Below, one piece after another: positions 1 through 7,398 of a stretch of DNA of 18,279 nucleotides. The stretch is taken from positions 1-18,279 of the forward strand of contig JAUPLV010000024.1 of NCBI GenBank assembly GCA_030836725.1. The letters are read 5' to 3'. Position 1 is the first letter of the stretch. Every line of letters starts with the position of its first letter. The notes beneath the pieces are model-generated. The model worked only from the letters and a program-made list of their open reading frames with translations. It was not told where the DNA came from and ran no database searches. The translations under genes and the position numbers were made by a program. Origin of the DNA: Pseudomonadota bacterium. GTDB taxonomy: Bacteria; Pseudomonadota; Gammaproteobacteria; Burkholderiales; Thiobacillaceae.

Positions 1-35
1 TGGGTGCGGGCGCCACGGATGCGGATGAATTCCAT
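1..35 (-). CDS. uvrA: UvrA, excinuclease ABC subunit A (5' end only)
   Basis: Only the first 12 codons are inside the window; the gene runs off the left edge. The minus-strand reading starts at ATG (35-33) and gives MEFIRIRGARTH, which matches the highly conserved UvrA N-terminus (I-x-V/I-R-G-A-R-T-H, followed in the family by N-L-K). UvrA is the ATPase that recognises bulky DNA lesions and loads UvrB in nucleotide excision repair. The divergent arrangement with an MFS gene followed by ssb is a common betaproteobacterial order and supports the call. No obvious Shine-Dalgarno and no good LexA box is seen in the 36-160 spacer. The stretch is short, so the call rests on the motif plus context. 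Confidence 0.85.
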   Translation of the reverse strand, partial: MEFIRIRGART

Positions 36-160
36 TGTTTGACGGCCATCGGTTAAGGCGGCGAGCGTAATTCGCAACCTGCTAATATAACGGACTTCCA
101 GAATTCGCCTAACCCCGGTTGGCATATCCCGCAGTGACCCACATCGACCAGCCAGAAAGC

Positions 161-1516
161 ATGACCCGCGCCGAGAAGCGTGCCGCTTCCGGCCTGGCGG
201 CGATTTTCGGCCTGCGCATGCTGGGCATGTTCCTGATCCTGCCGGTGTTCGCGCTGTATGCGGAAGACCTGCCTGGCGGCGACAATCACACCCTGGTAGG
301 CCTCGCGCTCGGCATGTACGGCCTGACCCAGGCGCTCCTGATGATGCCCTTCGGCATGGCATCCGACCGCATCGGACGCAAGAAGGTCGTCATTTTCGGG
401 CTTGTCGTGTTCGCGCTGGGCAGCTTTGTCGCCGCCGCGGCCACCGATATCACCTGGACCATCATCGGCCGCGCGCTCCAGGGCGCGGGCGCCATTTCCG
501 CCGCCGTCACCGCGATGCTCGCCGATCTCACCCGCGAGGAGCACCGCACCAAGGCGATGGCGCTGGTTGGTTCGACCATCGGCATCGCCTTTGCCGTGTC
601 GCTGGTGGCGGGGCCGGCGCTCAACCGCATCATTGGCGTGCCGGGGATTTTCGCGCTGACCGGCATCCTGGCCCTGGCGGCCATCTGGGTGGTGAAGGCT
701 TGGGTGCCCGATCCCGCCGACAGCCATTTTCACGCCGACGCCCAGGCCAATCCGGCGAAACTGATCGACGTGCTGAAAAACGGCCAGCTCGCCCGGCTTG
801 ATTTCGGCATCTTCGCGCTGCATGCGGCGCAGATGGCGATGTTCGTGGTGGTGCCGGTGGCGCTGAAAAACAGCGGTCTCGCCATCGACGACCACTGGCA
901 GGTGTACCTGCCGGTGCTGCTGGGTTCGTTTGTGCTGATGGTTCCGGCCATCATCCTCGGGGAAAAGCGCGGCCAGATGAAGCCGGTATTCATCGGCGGC
1001 GTTGCGCTGATGCTGCTGGCGCAGTTGGGGCTGGCGTTCGGTATCGACCATTTCTGGGGCATCGTCTGGGCGCTGTTCTTTTATTTCGTCGCCTTCAACT
1101 TGCTCGAAGCCAGCCTGCCTTCGTTGATTTCCAAGCTCGCCCCGGCCTCGGCCAAGGGCACCGCGATGGGGGTCTACAATACCGCGCAGGCGCTGGGGCT
1201 GTTTTTCGGAGGCGTGTTCGGTGGCTGGCTGGCGCAGCATCATGGTTTCCAGGCCGTTTTCCTGTTTTGCGTCGTCATGATGGCGGCCTGGCTGGTTGTC
1301 AGCCTTTCGATGGCGCCGCCTCCCGCGGTCAAGACCCGCATGTTCCATGTGGGGCCGATGCCCGCGGACCAGGCCGCGCTGCTGAAAATGCAGCTGGCCG
1401 GGGTGGCGGGCGTGGTCGAGGCCGTGGTGCTGGCCGAGGAGGGCGTGGCCATGCTCAAGGTCAGCATCAAGGGCTGGGATGAAACCAGCGCACGCAGTTT
1501 GCTGGAGACAGCCTGA
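161..1516 (+). CDS. MFS transporter, YajR-like with C-terminal YAM-type domain
   Basis: A 451-aa inner-membrane major facilitator protein with about 12 hydrophobic segments. The N-terminal half carries the MFS motif A, seen as ASDRIGRKKV in the loop after TM2, followed by a helix containing GRALQGAGAISAA. The last 65 or so residues after the final helix form a soluble tail (VGPMPADQAALLKMQLAGVAGV...) with the pattern of the small ferredoxin-like YAM domain of E. coli YajR, whose length (454 aa) is close. Substrate is unknown. The frame is open further upstream to TTG at 119, with GTG at 134. I chose ATG 161 because homologues typically begin M-T-x-x-E-x-R-A just before the first helix, but the ribosome-binding site is weak for every candidate. 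It lies 54 bp ahead of ssb on the same strand and could be co-transcribed with it. Confidence 0.88.
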   Translation: MTRAEKRAASGLAAIFGLRMLGMFLILPVFALYAEDLPGGDNHTLVGLALGMYGLTQALLMMPFGMASDRIGRKKVVIFGLVVFALGSFVAAAATDITWTIIGRALQGAGAISAAVTAMLADLTREEHRTKAMALVGSTIGIAFAVSLVAGPALNRIIGVPGIFALTGILALAAIWVVKAWVPDPADSHFHADAQANPAKLIDVLKNGQLARLDFGIFALHAAQMAMFVVVPVALKNSGLAIDDHWQVYLPVLLGSFVLMVPAIILGEKRGQMKPVFIGGVALMLLAQLGLAFGIDHFWGIVWALFFYFVAFNLLEASLPSLISKLAPASAKGTAMGVYNTAQALGLFFGGVFGGWLAQHHGFQAVFLFCVVMMAAWLVVSLSMAPPPAVKTRMFHVGPMPADQAALLKMQLAGVAGVVEAVVLAEEGVAMLKVSIKGWDETSARSLLETA

Positions 1517-1527
1517 TAGAATTCGCC

Positions 1528-1544
1528 GGTTACCGGGCGTAACC
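1528..1544. promoter_or_regulatory. Short inverted repeat ahead of ssb
   Basis: GGTTAC (1528-1533) and GTAACC (1539-1544) form a perfect 6-bp inverted repeat with a 5-nt spacer, between the MFS stop codon and the ssb ribosome-binding site. It has no T-tract, so it is not a typical terminator. It could be a protein-binding site or a small RNA hairpin in the ssb leader. It does not match the LexA consensus. Chance occurrence is possible. Confidence 0.3.
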
Positions 1545-1570
1545 AATCCAATTTCAATCCAGGGGGAAAC

Positions 1571-2065
1571 ATGGCATCCGTCAACAAAGTGATTCTGGTC
1601 GGCAACCTGGGGCGCGATCCCGATATGCGCTATTTGCCGAGCGGCGAGGCGGTTGCGAATCTCGCCATCGCCACCACCGACAAATACAAGGATAAAGCCG
1701 GCCAGATGGTCGAGCAGACCGAATGGCACCGCGTCAGCTTCTTCGGCCGCACCGCCGAAGTTTGTGGCCAGTATCTGAAAAAGGGCAGCCAGGTCTACGT
1801 TGAGGGCAGCATCCGTACCCGCAAGTACACCGACAAGGAAGGCGTCGAAAAGTACGCGACCGAAATCCGGGGCGACCGGATGCAGATGCTTGGCGGCAAG
1901 GGCGGAGGCGGCATGGCCGACATGGATGACGGTGGCTTCAACCAGTCGACGCCTCGTAGTCAGCCGCGCGGCAATGCCCAGACGGCAGGCGCAAGCGCTC
2001 CAGCCACAACGCAACGCCCGGCCAGTAGCGGGTTTGACGATATGGACGACGACATTCCTTTCTAG
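1571..2065 (+). CDS. ssb: Single-stranded DNA-binding protein SSB
   Basis: A 164-aa SSB that binds ssDNA during replication, recombination and repair. The N-terminal OB fold (about residues 1-110) is recognisable from ASVNKVILVGNLGRDPDMRY, the WHRVSFFGRTAEV segment and VYVEGSIRTRKY. It is followed by a glycine-rich, low-complexity linker and the invariant acidic tip DDDIPF, which recruits partner proteins. Length is normal for the family. The start is supported by an AGGGGG ribosome-binding site at 1561-1566, 4 nt before ATG. No rho-independent terminator is visible after the stop, so transcription may continue into the TonB receptor gene downstream. Confidence 0.97.
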   Translation: MASVNKVILVGNLGRDPDMRYLPSGEAVANLAIATTDKYKDKAGQMVEQTEWHRVSFFGRTAEVCGQYLKKGSQVYVEGSIRTRKYTDKEGVEKYATEIRGDRMQMLGGKGGGGMADMDDGGFNQSTPRSQPRGNAQTAGASAPATTQRPASSGFDDMDDDIPF

Positions 2066-2096
2066 GATAAAGCCTGCACGGTCATGGACGTTAACC

Positions 2097-4073
2097 ATGA
2101 AATCCATAATTAAAGCGGAGAAACCCCATGCGTACGCGCATGGACAGGCGGTGAATCACAAACCACGAACCTCATTCGGTGTGTCGCCATGGGCGCTTTT
2201 CCTGAGCGGAGCGCTGGCCTGCCCGAGCCTGGCGCAGGCATCGGTCAGCGAGACCGATTTTTTCGATGATGTGCCGGTTGTGTTGTCGCCGATGCGCCTG
2301 AGTCAGCCGGTGGCCGATGCGCCCTCCGCCGTCACGGTGATCGACCGTGACATGATCCGGGCATCGGGTGCGACCCATCTGCTCGACGTATTCCGGATGG
2401 TTCCGGGATTTTCAGTGGCGTATCAGGATGGACATATCGGCACCTTGACCTACCACGGGCTGGGCGATGGTTACGCCCGCCGGTTCCAGGTGCTGATCGA
2501 TGGGCGTTCGGTCTACAGCCCGGATTTCGGCCAGGTCTATTGGCGCAATCTGCCGCTTTCCCTTGATGACATCGACCGCATCGAAGTGATACGCGGGCCG
2601 GCGGCGGCCAGCTACGGCGCCAATGCCTTCATGGGCGTCATCAATATCCTTACCCGCTCGGACGAAGACGCTGTGCGCCTGGGTGTCATGGCGGGAGTCG
2701 GCGACCGAAGTTATCGGGAATTGGGCGCACGGGTTGGCGCGGAGAGCGAGGCGGGGAGCTGGCGCCTGTCCGCGGGGCAGCGCGCCGACGATTACTATGC
2801 CGATGTGGCGGACGACGTGCGGGACCGTTATGCCGATGGACGCGGCGACTGGCGCATTTCGAATGCGGACACGCTCAGCATCAAGGGGGGCGTGGCGCAT
2901 TCCAGGCTGGACGACGACGCTGCGGCGGGACAAACCTTTCCGGTGAACGTGCGTTCCGCATACGGCCAGGTCAGCTGGAGCCGGGTGCACAACGCCGCCG
3001 CGGAAACCCGCGTGGCATACGACCTTACTCGGCAAACCTACGACGACAGGCTGGACCTGGGGGAGGGGGCTCCGGTTGACCTCGGGTTCTCGACCCTTCG
3101 CCAGAACCTGTCCGCCGGATGGAAAGGCGCCTGGAGCCCGGACCTGCGTGCCGCGCTGGGGATGGAATTTCGCTTGGACGAGGTGGAGTCGCGCTTCTAC
3201 TACAACCAGGCGTCATCGATCCGGGAAAGCTCCTGGCGCGCATACGGCAATGGCGAATATCGTATTGCCCCGCAATGGCTGCTGAACGCCGGCGCCATGC
3301 TGGAATCGACCCACGCCGGCCAGCGCGAGTTGTCGCCGCGGGTGACCCTGCATTTCCAGCCTCACCCGACGCAGTCATTCCGGATCGGCTACAACATGGG
3401 TTACCGCGTGCCGACCTATTACGAACTGTTCGGGCAAAACGAACTGGATTTCGGTTCCGGGCCTGACGCCCTTACGATCCTCCCCGATGCGCTGAAACCG
3501 GAGCGCATCGTTTCGCGCGAAATCGGCTGGTGGCAGACCTGGCCTGGCGCAGGGATCACGCTCGACATGCGGGCGTTCCGCGATCGTTACACCAACCTGA
3601 TCGACTTTGCCGAAGTCCCTGTTGCCGATGGCCAGGATGATCTTGCATACCAGTTCTTCAACGCCGGCGAGGCCGTCTTGAGCGGCGTCGAGTTCCAGAT
3701 CGAATGGAAGCCCGCTGCCCGCACCCGTATCCGGTTTGCACCCGCCTGGGTGCGTATTCGATCCGCCAAACCGGACTGGCGGGATTCGGCGCCGCCCTAT
3801 GCGTTCAATGTATTGGTGGAGCAGGGTTTTGACCGGAACTGGTGGCTAAGCGGCGTCTGGAACAAAAGCGCAGCGCTACGCTGGCTGGGCGGAGGCGATC
3901 GGATCGAGGGTGAAAATCGCCTGGACCTGCGCCTCGCCTGGCGCGGCAAGCAGTCCGGAATCCCGCTGGAAGCAGCCATCATTGGCCGCCATCTTCTCGG
4001 TGGCGATGCGGAATTTATTGCGGGACGCGAAACCCAGCGTCAGGCTTTGTTGCAGTTCCGGGCCGGATTTTAA
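2097..4073 (+). CDS. TonB-dependent outer-membrane receptor 1
   Basis: A 658-aa (from ATG 2097) outer-membrane receptor driven by TonB-ExbBD. An N-terminal export signal ends near SLAQA, then a TonB-box-like stretch (DDVPVVLSPMRL). A plug domain follows (about residues 60-190) with the hallmarks APSAVTVIDRDMIRASG, FQVLIDGRSVY and IDRIEVIRGPAAASYGANAF. The rest is a 22-strand-type barrel ending in FRAGF with a terminal Phe for BAM recognition. It resembles the FepA/CirA/BtuB superfamily, and the substrate is not predictable. The mature part lacks cysteine. The start is uncertain: ATG 2097 gives a long n-region, while GTG 2151 gives a cleaner signal peptide beginning (M)NHKPRTSF. A tiny ORF preceded by GGAG overlaps GTG 2151 (separate entry). 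It is paralogous to the next gene. Confidence 0.92.
   Translation: MKSIIKAEKPHAYAHGQAVNHKPRTSFGVSPWALFLSGALACPSLAQASVSETDFFDDVPVVLSPMRLSQPVADAPSAVTVIDRDMIRASGATHLLDVFRMVPGFSVAYQDGHIGTLTYHGLGDGYARRFQVLIDGRSVYSPDFGQVYWRNLPLSLDDIDRIEVIRGPAAASYGANAFMGVINILTRSDEDAVRLGVMAGVGDRSYRELGARVGAESEAGSWRLSAGQRADDYYADVADDVRDRYADGRGDWRISNADTLSIKGGVAHSRLDDDAAAGQTFPVNVRSAYGQVSWSRVHNAAAETRVAYDLTRQTYDDRLDLGEGAPVDLGFSTLRQNLSAGWKGAWSPDLRAALGMEFRLDEVESRFYYNQASSIRESSWRAYGNGEYRIAPQWLLNAGAMLESTHAGQRELSPRVTLHFQPHPTQSFRIGYNMGYRVPTYYELFGQNELDFGSGPDALTILPDALKPERIVSREIGWWQTWPGAGITLDMRAFRDRYTNLIDFAEVPVADGQDDLAYQFFNAGEAVLSGVEFQIEWKPAARTRIRFAPAWVRIRSAKPDWRDSAPPYAFNVLVEQGFDRNWWLSGVWNKSAALRWLGGGDRIEGENRLDLRLAWRGKQSGIPLEAAIIGRHLLGGDAEFIAGRETQRQALLQFRAGF
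2128..2154 (+). CDS. Possible 8-codon leader peptide overlapping the alternative receptor start
   Basis: ATG at 2128 is preceded by GGAG (2117-2120, spacing 7) and encodes MRTRMDRR before a TGA at 2152-2154. That TGA overlaps the GTG (2151-2153) that is an alternative start of TonB receptor 1, forming a GTGA coupling site. The mini-ORF has a better ribosome-binding site than either candidate receptor start. This would suit translational coupling, but an 8-codon ORF is easily a coincidence and no conservation can be tested here. Confidence 0.25.
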   Translation: MRTRMDRR

Positions 4074-4168
4074 GTGGGCAGATTTTGCCCGAATGTATAG
4101 AATTTACGCGATTGGTGATATCGGGGTATTTGCGCCCCAAGATGGAATTCCGCGCAGGGTGAGGTCGT

Positions 4169-6352
4169 ATGCATGAACGTTCGTCAGTCTACACGAAGGG
4201 TATCCAGAGGGCGCCGCGCCAGGGCGGCGTCATGGTGAGCCTCAATCCATCAACCACATTCCACCTGCTGGGGAGGCTGCTTCTGCTGGGGATCCCCCTG
4301 GCGTGGGCGCAGACGGCGTGCGCACAGTCGGCCTGGGCCGCGGTCACCGAAGCCGACTTTTTCGATGATTTGCCGGTGGTGTTGACGGCTTCGCGCATCA
4401 CCCAGTCGCCGCTCGACGCACCGGCGCCGGTGACGGTCATCGACCGCGAAATGATCCGCGCTTCAGGGTTTACCGAGATACACGATCTGTTTCGTCTGGT
4501 GCCGGGTTTTCTGGTGGCGGAGTGGCCATGGGGGCCGCCCAATGTGATCAATTTCGGCATGGGCGATGCCCGTTCCGGCCGGTTGCAGGTTCTGATCGAT
4601 GGCCATTCCGTCTACAACCCCTTCTCCGGTCGGGTCGAGTGGCAAGAGTTGCCGATACGAATCGACGATATCGAGCGGATTGAGGTCGTGCGCGGCCAGA
4701 ATGCATCCGCATATGGTGCGAATTCCTTCCAGGGGGTGGTCAATCTCATCACCCGCAACCCGAATACCGAGAAGGGGTATTCCGCCTCGCTCACCGTTGG
4801 AAACCGCGATATCCGTGAGTATGCAGGCCGGTTCGCCGGCGTTTCTGGCAACCTCAACTGGCGGCTGAGCCTGTCGGACCGGACAGCGCTGAATTACCAG
4901 GACCTGGCGACGGAGCGTTACGGCGGCGGTGAATCAATTCACTACCAGGTCCTCAACGGCCAGGCGGATTATCAGCTCAATGTGACCGATCGGCTGCATG
5001 TGCAGCTTGGACTGAGCCGGGTCGACGACACGGTCAGCGCTCTGGGTTACGATGTCGCGCCTTATCCGCGCACGGGAGACAACCTGCTGCTGCAAGTGTC
5101 CTGGCAACGCGCCTACGCGCCCGGTTCCGAACTTGCCCTGCGGTACTTTCATTATTCAAGAAACAGTTCGGAGCATTATCCGGATCAGACCGACTGGGGG
5201 CCGGTCTTGCCGGTCACGGTCGATTTTGGCATGACGATGTTTCGCGACGACCTTGAGTTCCAGCAAACCCATACCTTCAGCCCGGAACTGCTCGGCGTTT
5301 GGGGAGGGGTGCTGCGTCGCGAGGGGGTCGAGAGCGCGCATTATCTGTACGAGCAGGGAGAAGAAACCGGGTTCCAGTGGCAGACCTTCGGCAACCTGAG
5401 TTGGCAGTTCGCGCCGAAATGGAACCTGAATGCAGGCGGCATGCTGGAGAGGCACTATCTCACCGATACCCTGTTTTCGCCCCGCATGGCGCTTAATTTC
5501 CACCCCGCTGCCAACCAGACTTTCCGGCTCAGCGCGGGCAGGGCTTATCGCGCGCCGACGATCATGAACGCCCGAACCCTGGAGACCTTCCCGCTAAGCG
5601 ATGGCAGCGGCATTGCCGATGTTGGTTATGTTTCGCCCTATGCGCTCGAACCGGAACAGGTGGATTCGGTCGAGATCGGTTATGTGGCGACCTTCCCGCA
5701 GTGGGGCCTGCATCTGGATACCCGATTGTTCAGTGAACGATACCAGAACTATATCGACGACCGCAGTTGCGACTGGGATCCTGCCTCGAATACCCAGGGT
5801 TGCGTCAGGGAACGACCGGCTGGCTATGATCACTATCTGGCCATCATCGCGACGGATCCATTCACGGATCCGAATGCCCGGATTTACGAATCCCAGAAGG
5901 CCTATGAGTTCTACAACATCGCGGGCGACATCCGGATTGATGGCATTCAGTTGCAGCTTGACTGGCGGCAACCCTGGCTTGGCCGGATCGTGTTTGGCCA
6001 GACATTCAACCGTATCGATGTTTCGTCCGCGGCCCTTGCGGGGGAGCGCGATCTGAACCGGTCCGTGCCGATGCACACCAGCAGCCTGCTGTGGATGCGG
6101 GATTTGCCCTGGGACACCACGGTCAGTGCCGGTGCTTATTATGTCGATGACATGAAATGGCTGAACGACGGCGATTGGCAGCCCGATTACAGGAAGCTTG
6201 ATTTGCGGCTTGCCAAGCATCTCGGCAAGCGAGACAGCGGCGATGAACTGGCCGTCACTTTCCAGAACCTCACCGGCAAATACCCCGAATTTCATTACCT
6301 GCTTTTCACCGCCGAGCGTCGCGCCTTCGCTACCCTGCGCGCGTCCTGGTAA
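4169..6352 (+). CDS. TonB-dependent outer-membrane receptor 2
   Basis: A 727-aa receptor of the same subfamily as the preceding gene. Shared landmarks in order are EADFFDDLPVVLTASRI (end of signal region and TonB-box area), APVTVIDREMIRASGF, LQVLIDGHSVYNP and IERIEVVRGQNASAYGANSF (plug, about residues 70-200), followed by the barrel. It ends in TLRASW, so its last residue is Trp instead of the commoner Phe. It has two cysteines outside the signal region (C534 and C545 from this start), close together in a likely surface loop, which could form a disulphide; the paralogue has none. ATG 4169 has a GGTGAGG ribosome-binding site 4 nt upstream; ATG 4232 (MVSLNPSTT) is an alternative with a more normal signal-peptide length. 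Ligand unknown. The 95-bp gap from receptor 1 has no convincing terminator, so the two may be co-expressed. Confidence 0.93.
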   Translation: MHERSSVYTKGIQRAPRQGGVMVSLNPSTTFHLLGRLLLLGIPLAWAQTACAQSAWAAVTEADFFDDLPVVLTASRITQSPLDAPAPVTVIDREMIRASGFTEIHDLFRLVPGFLVAEWPWGPPNVINFGMGDARSGRLQVLIDGHSVYNPFSGRVEWQELPIRIDDIERIEVVRGQNASAYGANSFQGVVNLITRNPNTEKGYSASLTVGNRDIREYAGRFAGVSGNLNWRLSLSDRTALNYQDLATERYGGGESIHYQVLNGQADYQLNVTDRLHVQLGLSRVDDTVSALGYDVAPYPRTGDNLLLQVSWQRAYAPGSELALRYFHYSRNSSEHYPDQTDWGPVLPVTVDFGMTMFRDDLEFQQTHTFSPELLGVWGGVLRREGVESAHYLYEQGEETGFQWQTFGNLSWQFAPKWNLNAGGMLERHYLTDTLFSPRMALNFHPAANQTFRLSAGRAYRAPTIMNARTLETFPLSDGSGIADVGYVSPYALEPEQVDSVEIGYVATFPQWGLHLDTRLFSERYQNYIDDRSCDWDPASNTQGCVRERPAGYDHYLAIIATDPFTDPNARIYESQKAYEFYNIAGDIRIDGIQLQLDWRQPWLGRIVFGQTFNRIDVSSAALAGERDLNRSVPMHTSSLLWMRDLPWDTTVSAGAYYVDDMKWLNDGDWQPDYRKLDLRLAKHLGKRDSGDELAVTFQNLTGKYPEFHYLLFTAERRAFATLRASW

Positions 6353-6402
6353 CGTCCGGGACTTGAAAAAACAGCGGCCGCCTAAATATAAGAATTCATT
6401 GA

Positions 6403-6408
6403 TATAAT
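6403..6408 (+). promoter_or_regulatory. Promoter -10 element for fmdB-type gene
   Basis: A perfect TATAAT lies 29 bp before the FmdB-type start codon, in an AT-rich stretch (6381-6410) that contrasts with the GC-rich surroundings. The -35 region is poor at normal spacing. This is probably the promoter separating the receptor pair from the fmdB gene. Confidence 0.55.
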
Positions 6409-6437
6409 TCGGACGAAATGGTGTTTAGGAGCTAATC

Positions 6438-6698
6438 ATGCCTATTTATTCTTACAAGTGCGCTTCCTGCGGCCATCAGGGAGATGAGATGCAGAAGGTT
6501 TCGGATGCGCCGCTGAGCGTGTGCCCGTCGTGCGGCAAGGCCGATTACGCCAAGCAGGTTACCGCGGCCGGTTTTGCACTCAAGGGAACCGGCTGGTACG
6601 CCACCGATTTCAAGGGCGGCGGCAAGCCGGCGGAAGCCAAGCCGGCCGAGGTACCTTCCCACGCCTGTGGTACGGGCGCCTGTCCGGCCTGCCACTGA
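6438..6698 (+). CDS. FmdB family zinc-ribbon protein
   Basis: An 86-aa protein beginning MPIYSYKCASCGH, the typical FmdB-family opening. Two CxxC knuckles (C8/C11 and C29/C32) would bind one zinc. A Lys/Ala/Pro/Glu linker and a second cysteine cluster near the C-terminus (C77, C82, C85) follow. The family is named after a putative formamidase regulator, but its role in most bacteria is unknown. The start has AGGAG at 6427-6431 about 6 nt upstream. Its place directly ahead of the DUF502 gene and aspS is a recurring order in betaproteobacteria (from family knowledge), although a hairpin follows it here. Confidence 0.88.
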   Translation: MPIYSYKCASCGHQGDEMQKVSDAPLSVCPSCGKADYAKQVTAAGFALKGTGWYATDFKGGGKPAEAKPAEVPSHACGTGACPACH

Positions 6699-6717
6699 CG
6701 GCGTGCGACACAACCGG

Positions 6718-6753
6718 GAAGCGGGCGGTGCGAGCCGCCCGCTTCTTTGTTTC
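6718..6753 (+). terminator. Rho-independent terminator after fmdB-type gene
   Basis: An 11-bp perfect stem (6718-6728 with 6735-6745) with a 6-nt loop is followed by the T-rich tail TTTGTTTC. It lies 20 bp after the FmdB-type stop and 16 bp before the DUF502 start. It probably ends or attenuates transcription between the two. Confidence 0.7.
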
Positions 6754-6768
6754 TGATTGACCGAACGA

Positions 6769-7371
6769 ATGAAGCGTTATTTTGTTACCGGACTGCTGAT
6801 CTGGGTGCCGCTGGGGATCACCCTGTGGGTGCTCGACCTGCTGATCGGCACCATGGACCAAAGCCTCACGGTGCTGCCGGCCGAATGGCAGCCCGAAGCC
6901 TGGATCGGCATTCGAATTCCGGGCCTGGGCGTCATCCTGACGCTGCTGGTGATCGTGCTCACCGGAGTGTTCGGCGCCAATTTCATCGGCCAGAAGATCA
7001 TCGACTTCTGGGAGCGGCAGTTGGTCCGTATCCCTGTGGTGAAAACCATCTATGGTGGCGTCAAGCAGGTATCCGATACTCTGCTGTCGGGCAATGGTCA
7101 CGCGTTTCGCAAGGTGCTGCTGGTGCGCTACCCGCACCCGCTGGCGTGGTCGCTGGCGTTCCAGACCAATGTGCCGGACGAGGTGACGCGGGTGCTGCCG
7201 GACGAGCATGTGGCGGTGTTCATCCCCACCACGCCGAGCCCGGTCAACGGTTTTTATTTTTATGTGAAAAAGAGCGAGGTCATCGAGCTGAATGTGTCGG
7301 TCGACCGCGCGTTGAAATACATCGTCTCGATGGGCGTCGTTTCAGGCGATTCGCGCCCCGGCATTCAATAG
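6769..7371 (+). CDS. DUF502 family inner-membrane protein
   Basis: A 200-aa protein with two N-terminal transmembrane helices (about residues 4-27 and 49-73). A soluble domain follows, with the DUF502 signatures RIPVVKTIYGGVKQV, KVLLVRYPHP and VFIPTTPSPVNGF. Function is unknown. ATG 6769 is preferred over the in-frame TTG at 6757 because MKRYFVTGLL is the usual family N-terminus. No strong Shine-Dalgarno is seen, and the terminator-like hairpin lies just upstream. It ends 27 bp before aspS on the same strand, so the two are probably co-transcribed. Confidence 0.9.
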   Translation: MKRYFVTGLLIWVPLGITLWVLDLLIGTMDQSLTVLPAEWQPEAWIGIRIPGLGVILTLLVIVLTGVFGANFIGQKIIDFWERQLVRIPVVKTIYGGVKQVSDTLLSGNGHAFRKVLLVRYPHPLAWSLAFQTNVPDEVTRVLPDEHVAVFIPTTPSPVNGFYFYVKKSEVIELNVSVDRALKYIVSMGVVSGDSRPGIQ

Positions 7372-7398
7372 GCTAGGCATTTAATTAGGAAAAAGCGC

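Noticed and set aside
36..133. LexA (SOS) box between uvrA and the MFS gene
   Set aside because: CTG occurs near 80 but no CAG lies at the required distance, and no symmetrical CTG-N10-CAG site is present.
1800..2096. Upstream extension of TonB receptor 1 overlapping ssb
   Set aside because: The added sequence is the out-of-frame reading of ssb and would bury the signal peptide.
53..2107. 684-codon open frame on the minus strand opposite the MFS and ssb genes
   Set aside because: It is antisense to two well-supported genes and its His/Arg/Gln-rich translation has no family resemblance. High G+C coding sequence often leaves such shadow frames.
4076..4138. Short hairpins (GGGCA/TGCCC and GGGG/CCCC) between the two TonB receptors as a terminator
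   Set aside because: Stems are 4-5 bp with no T-tract, so they are too weak to call.
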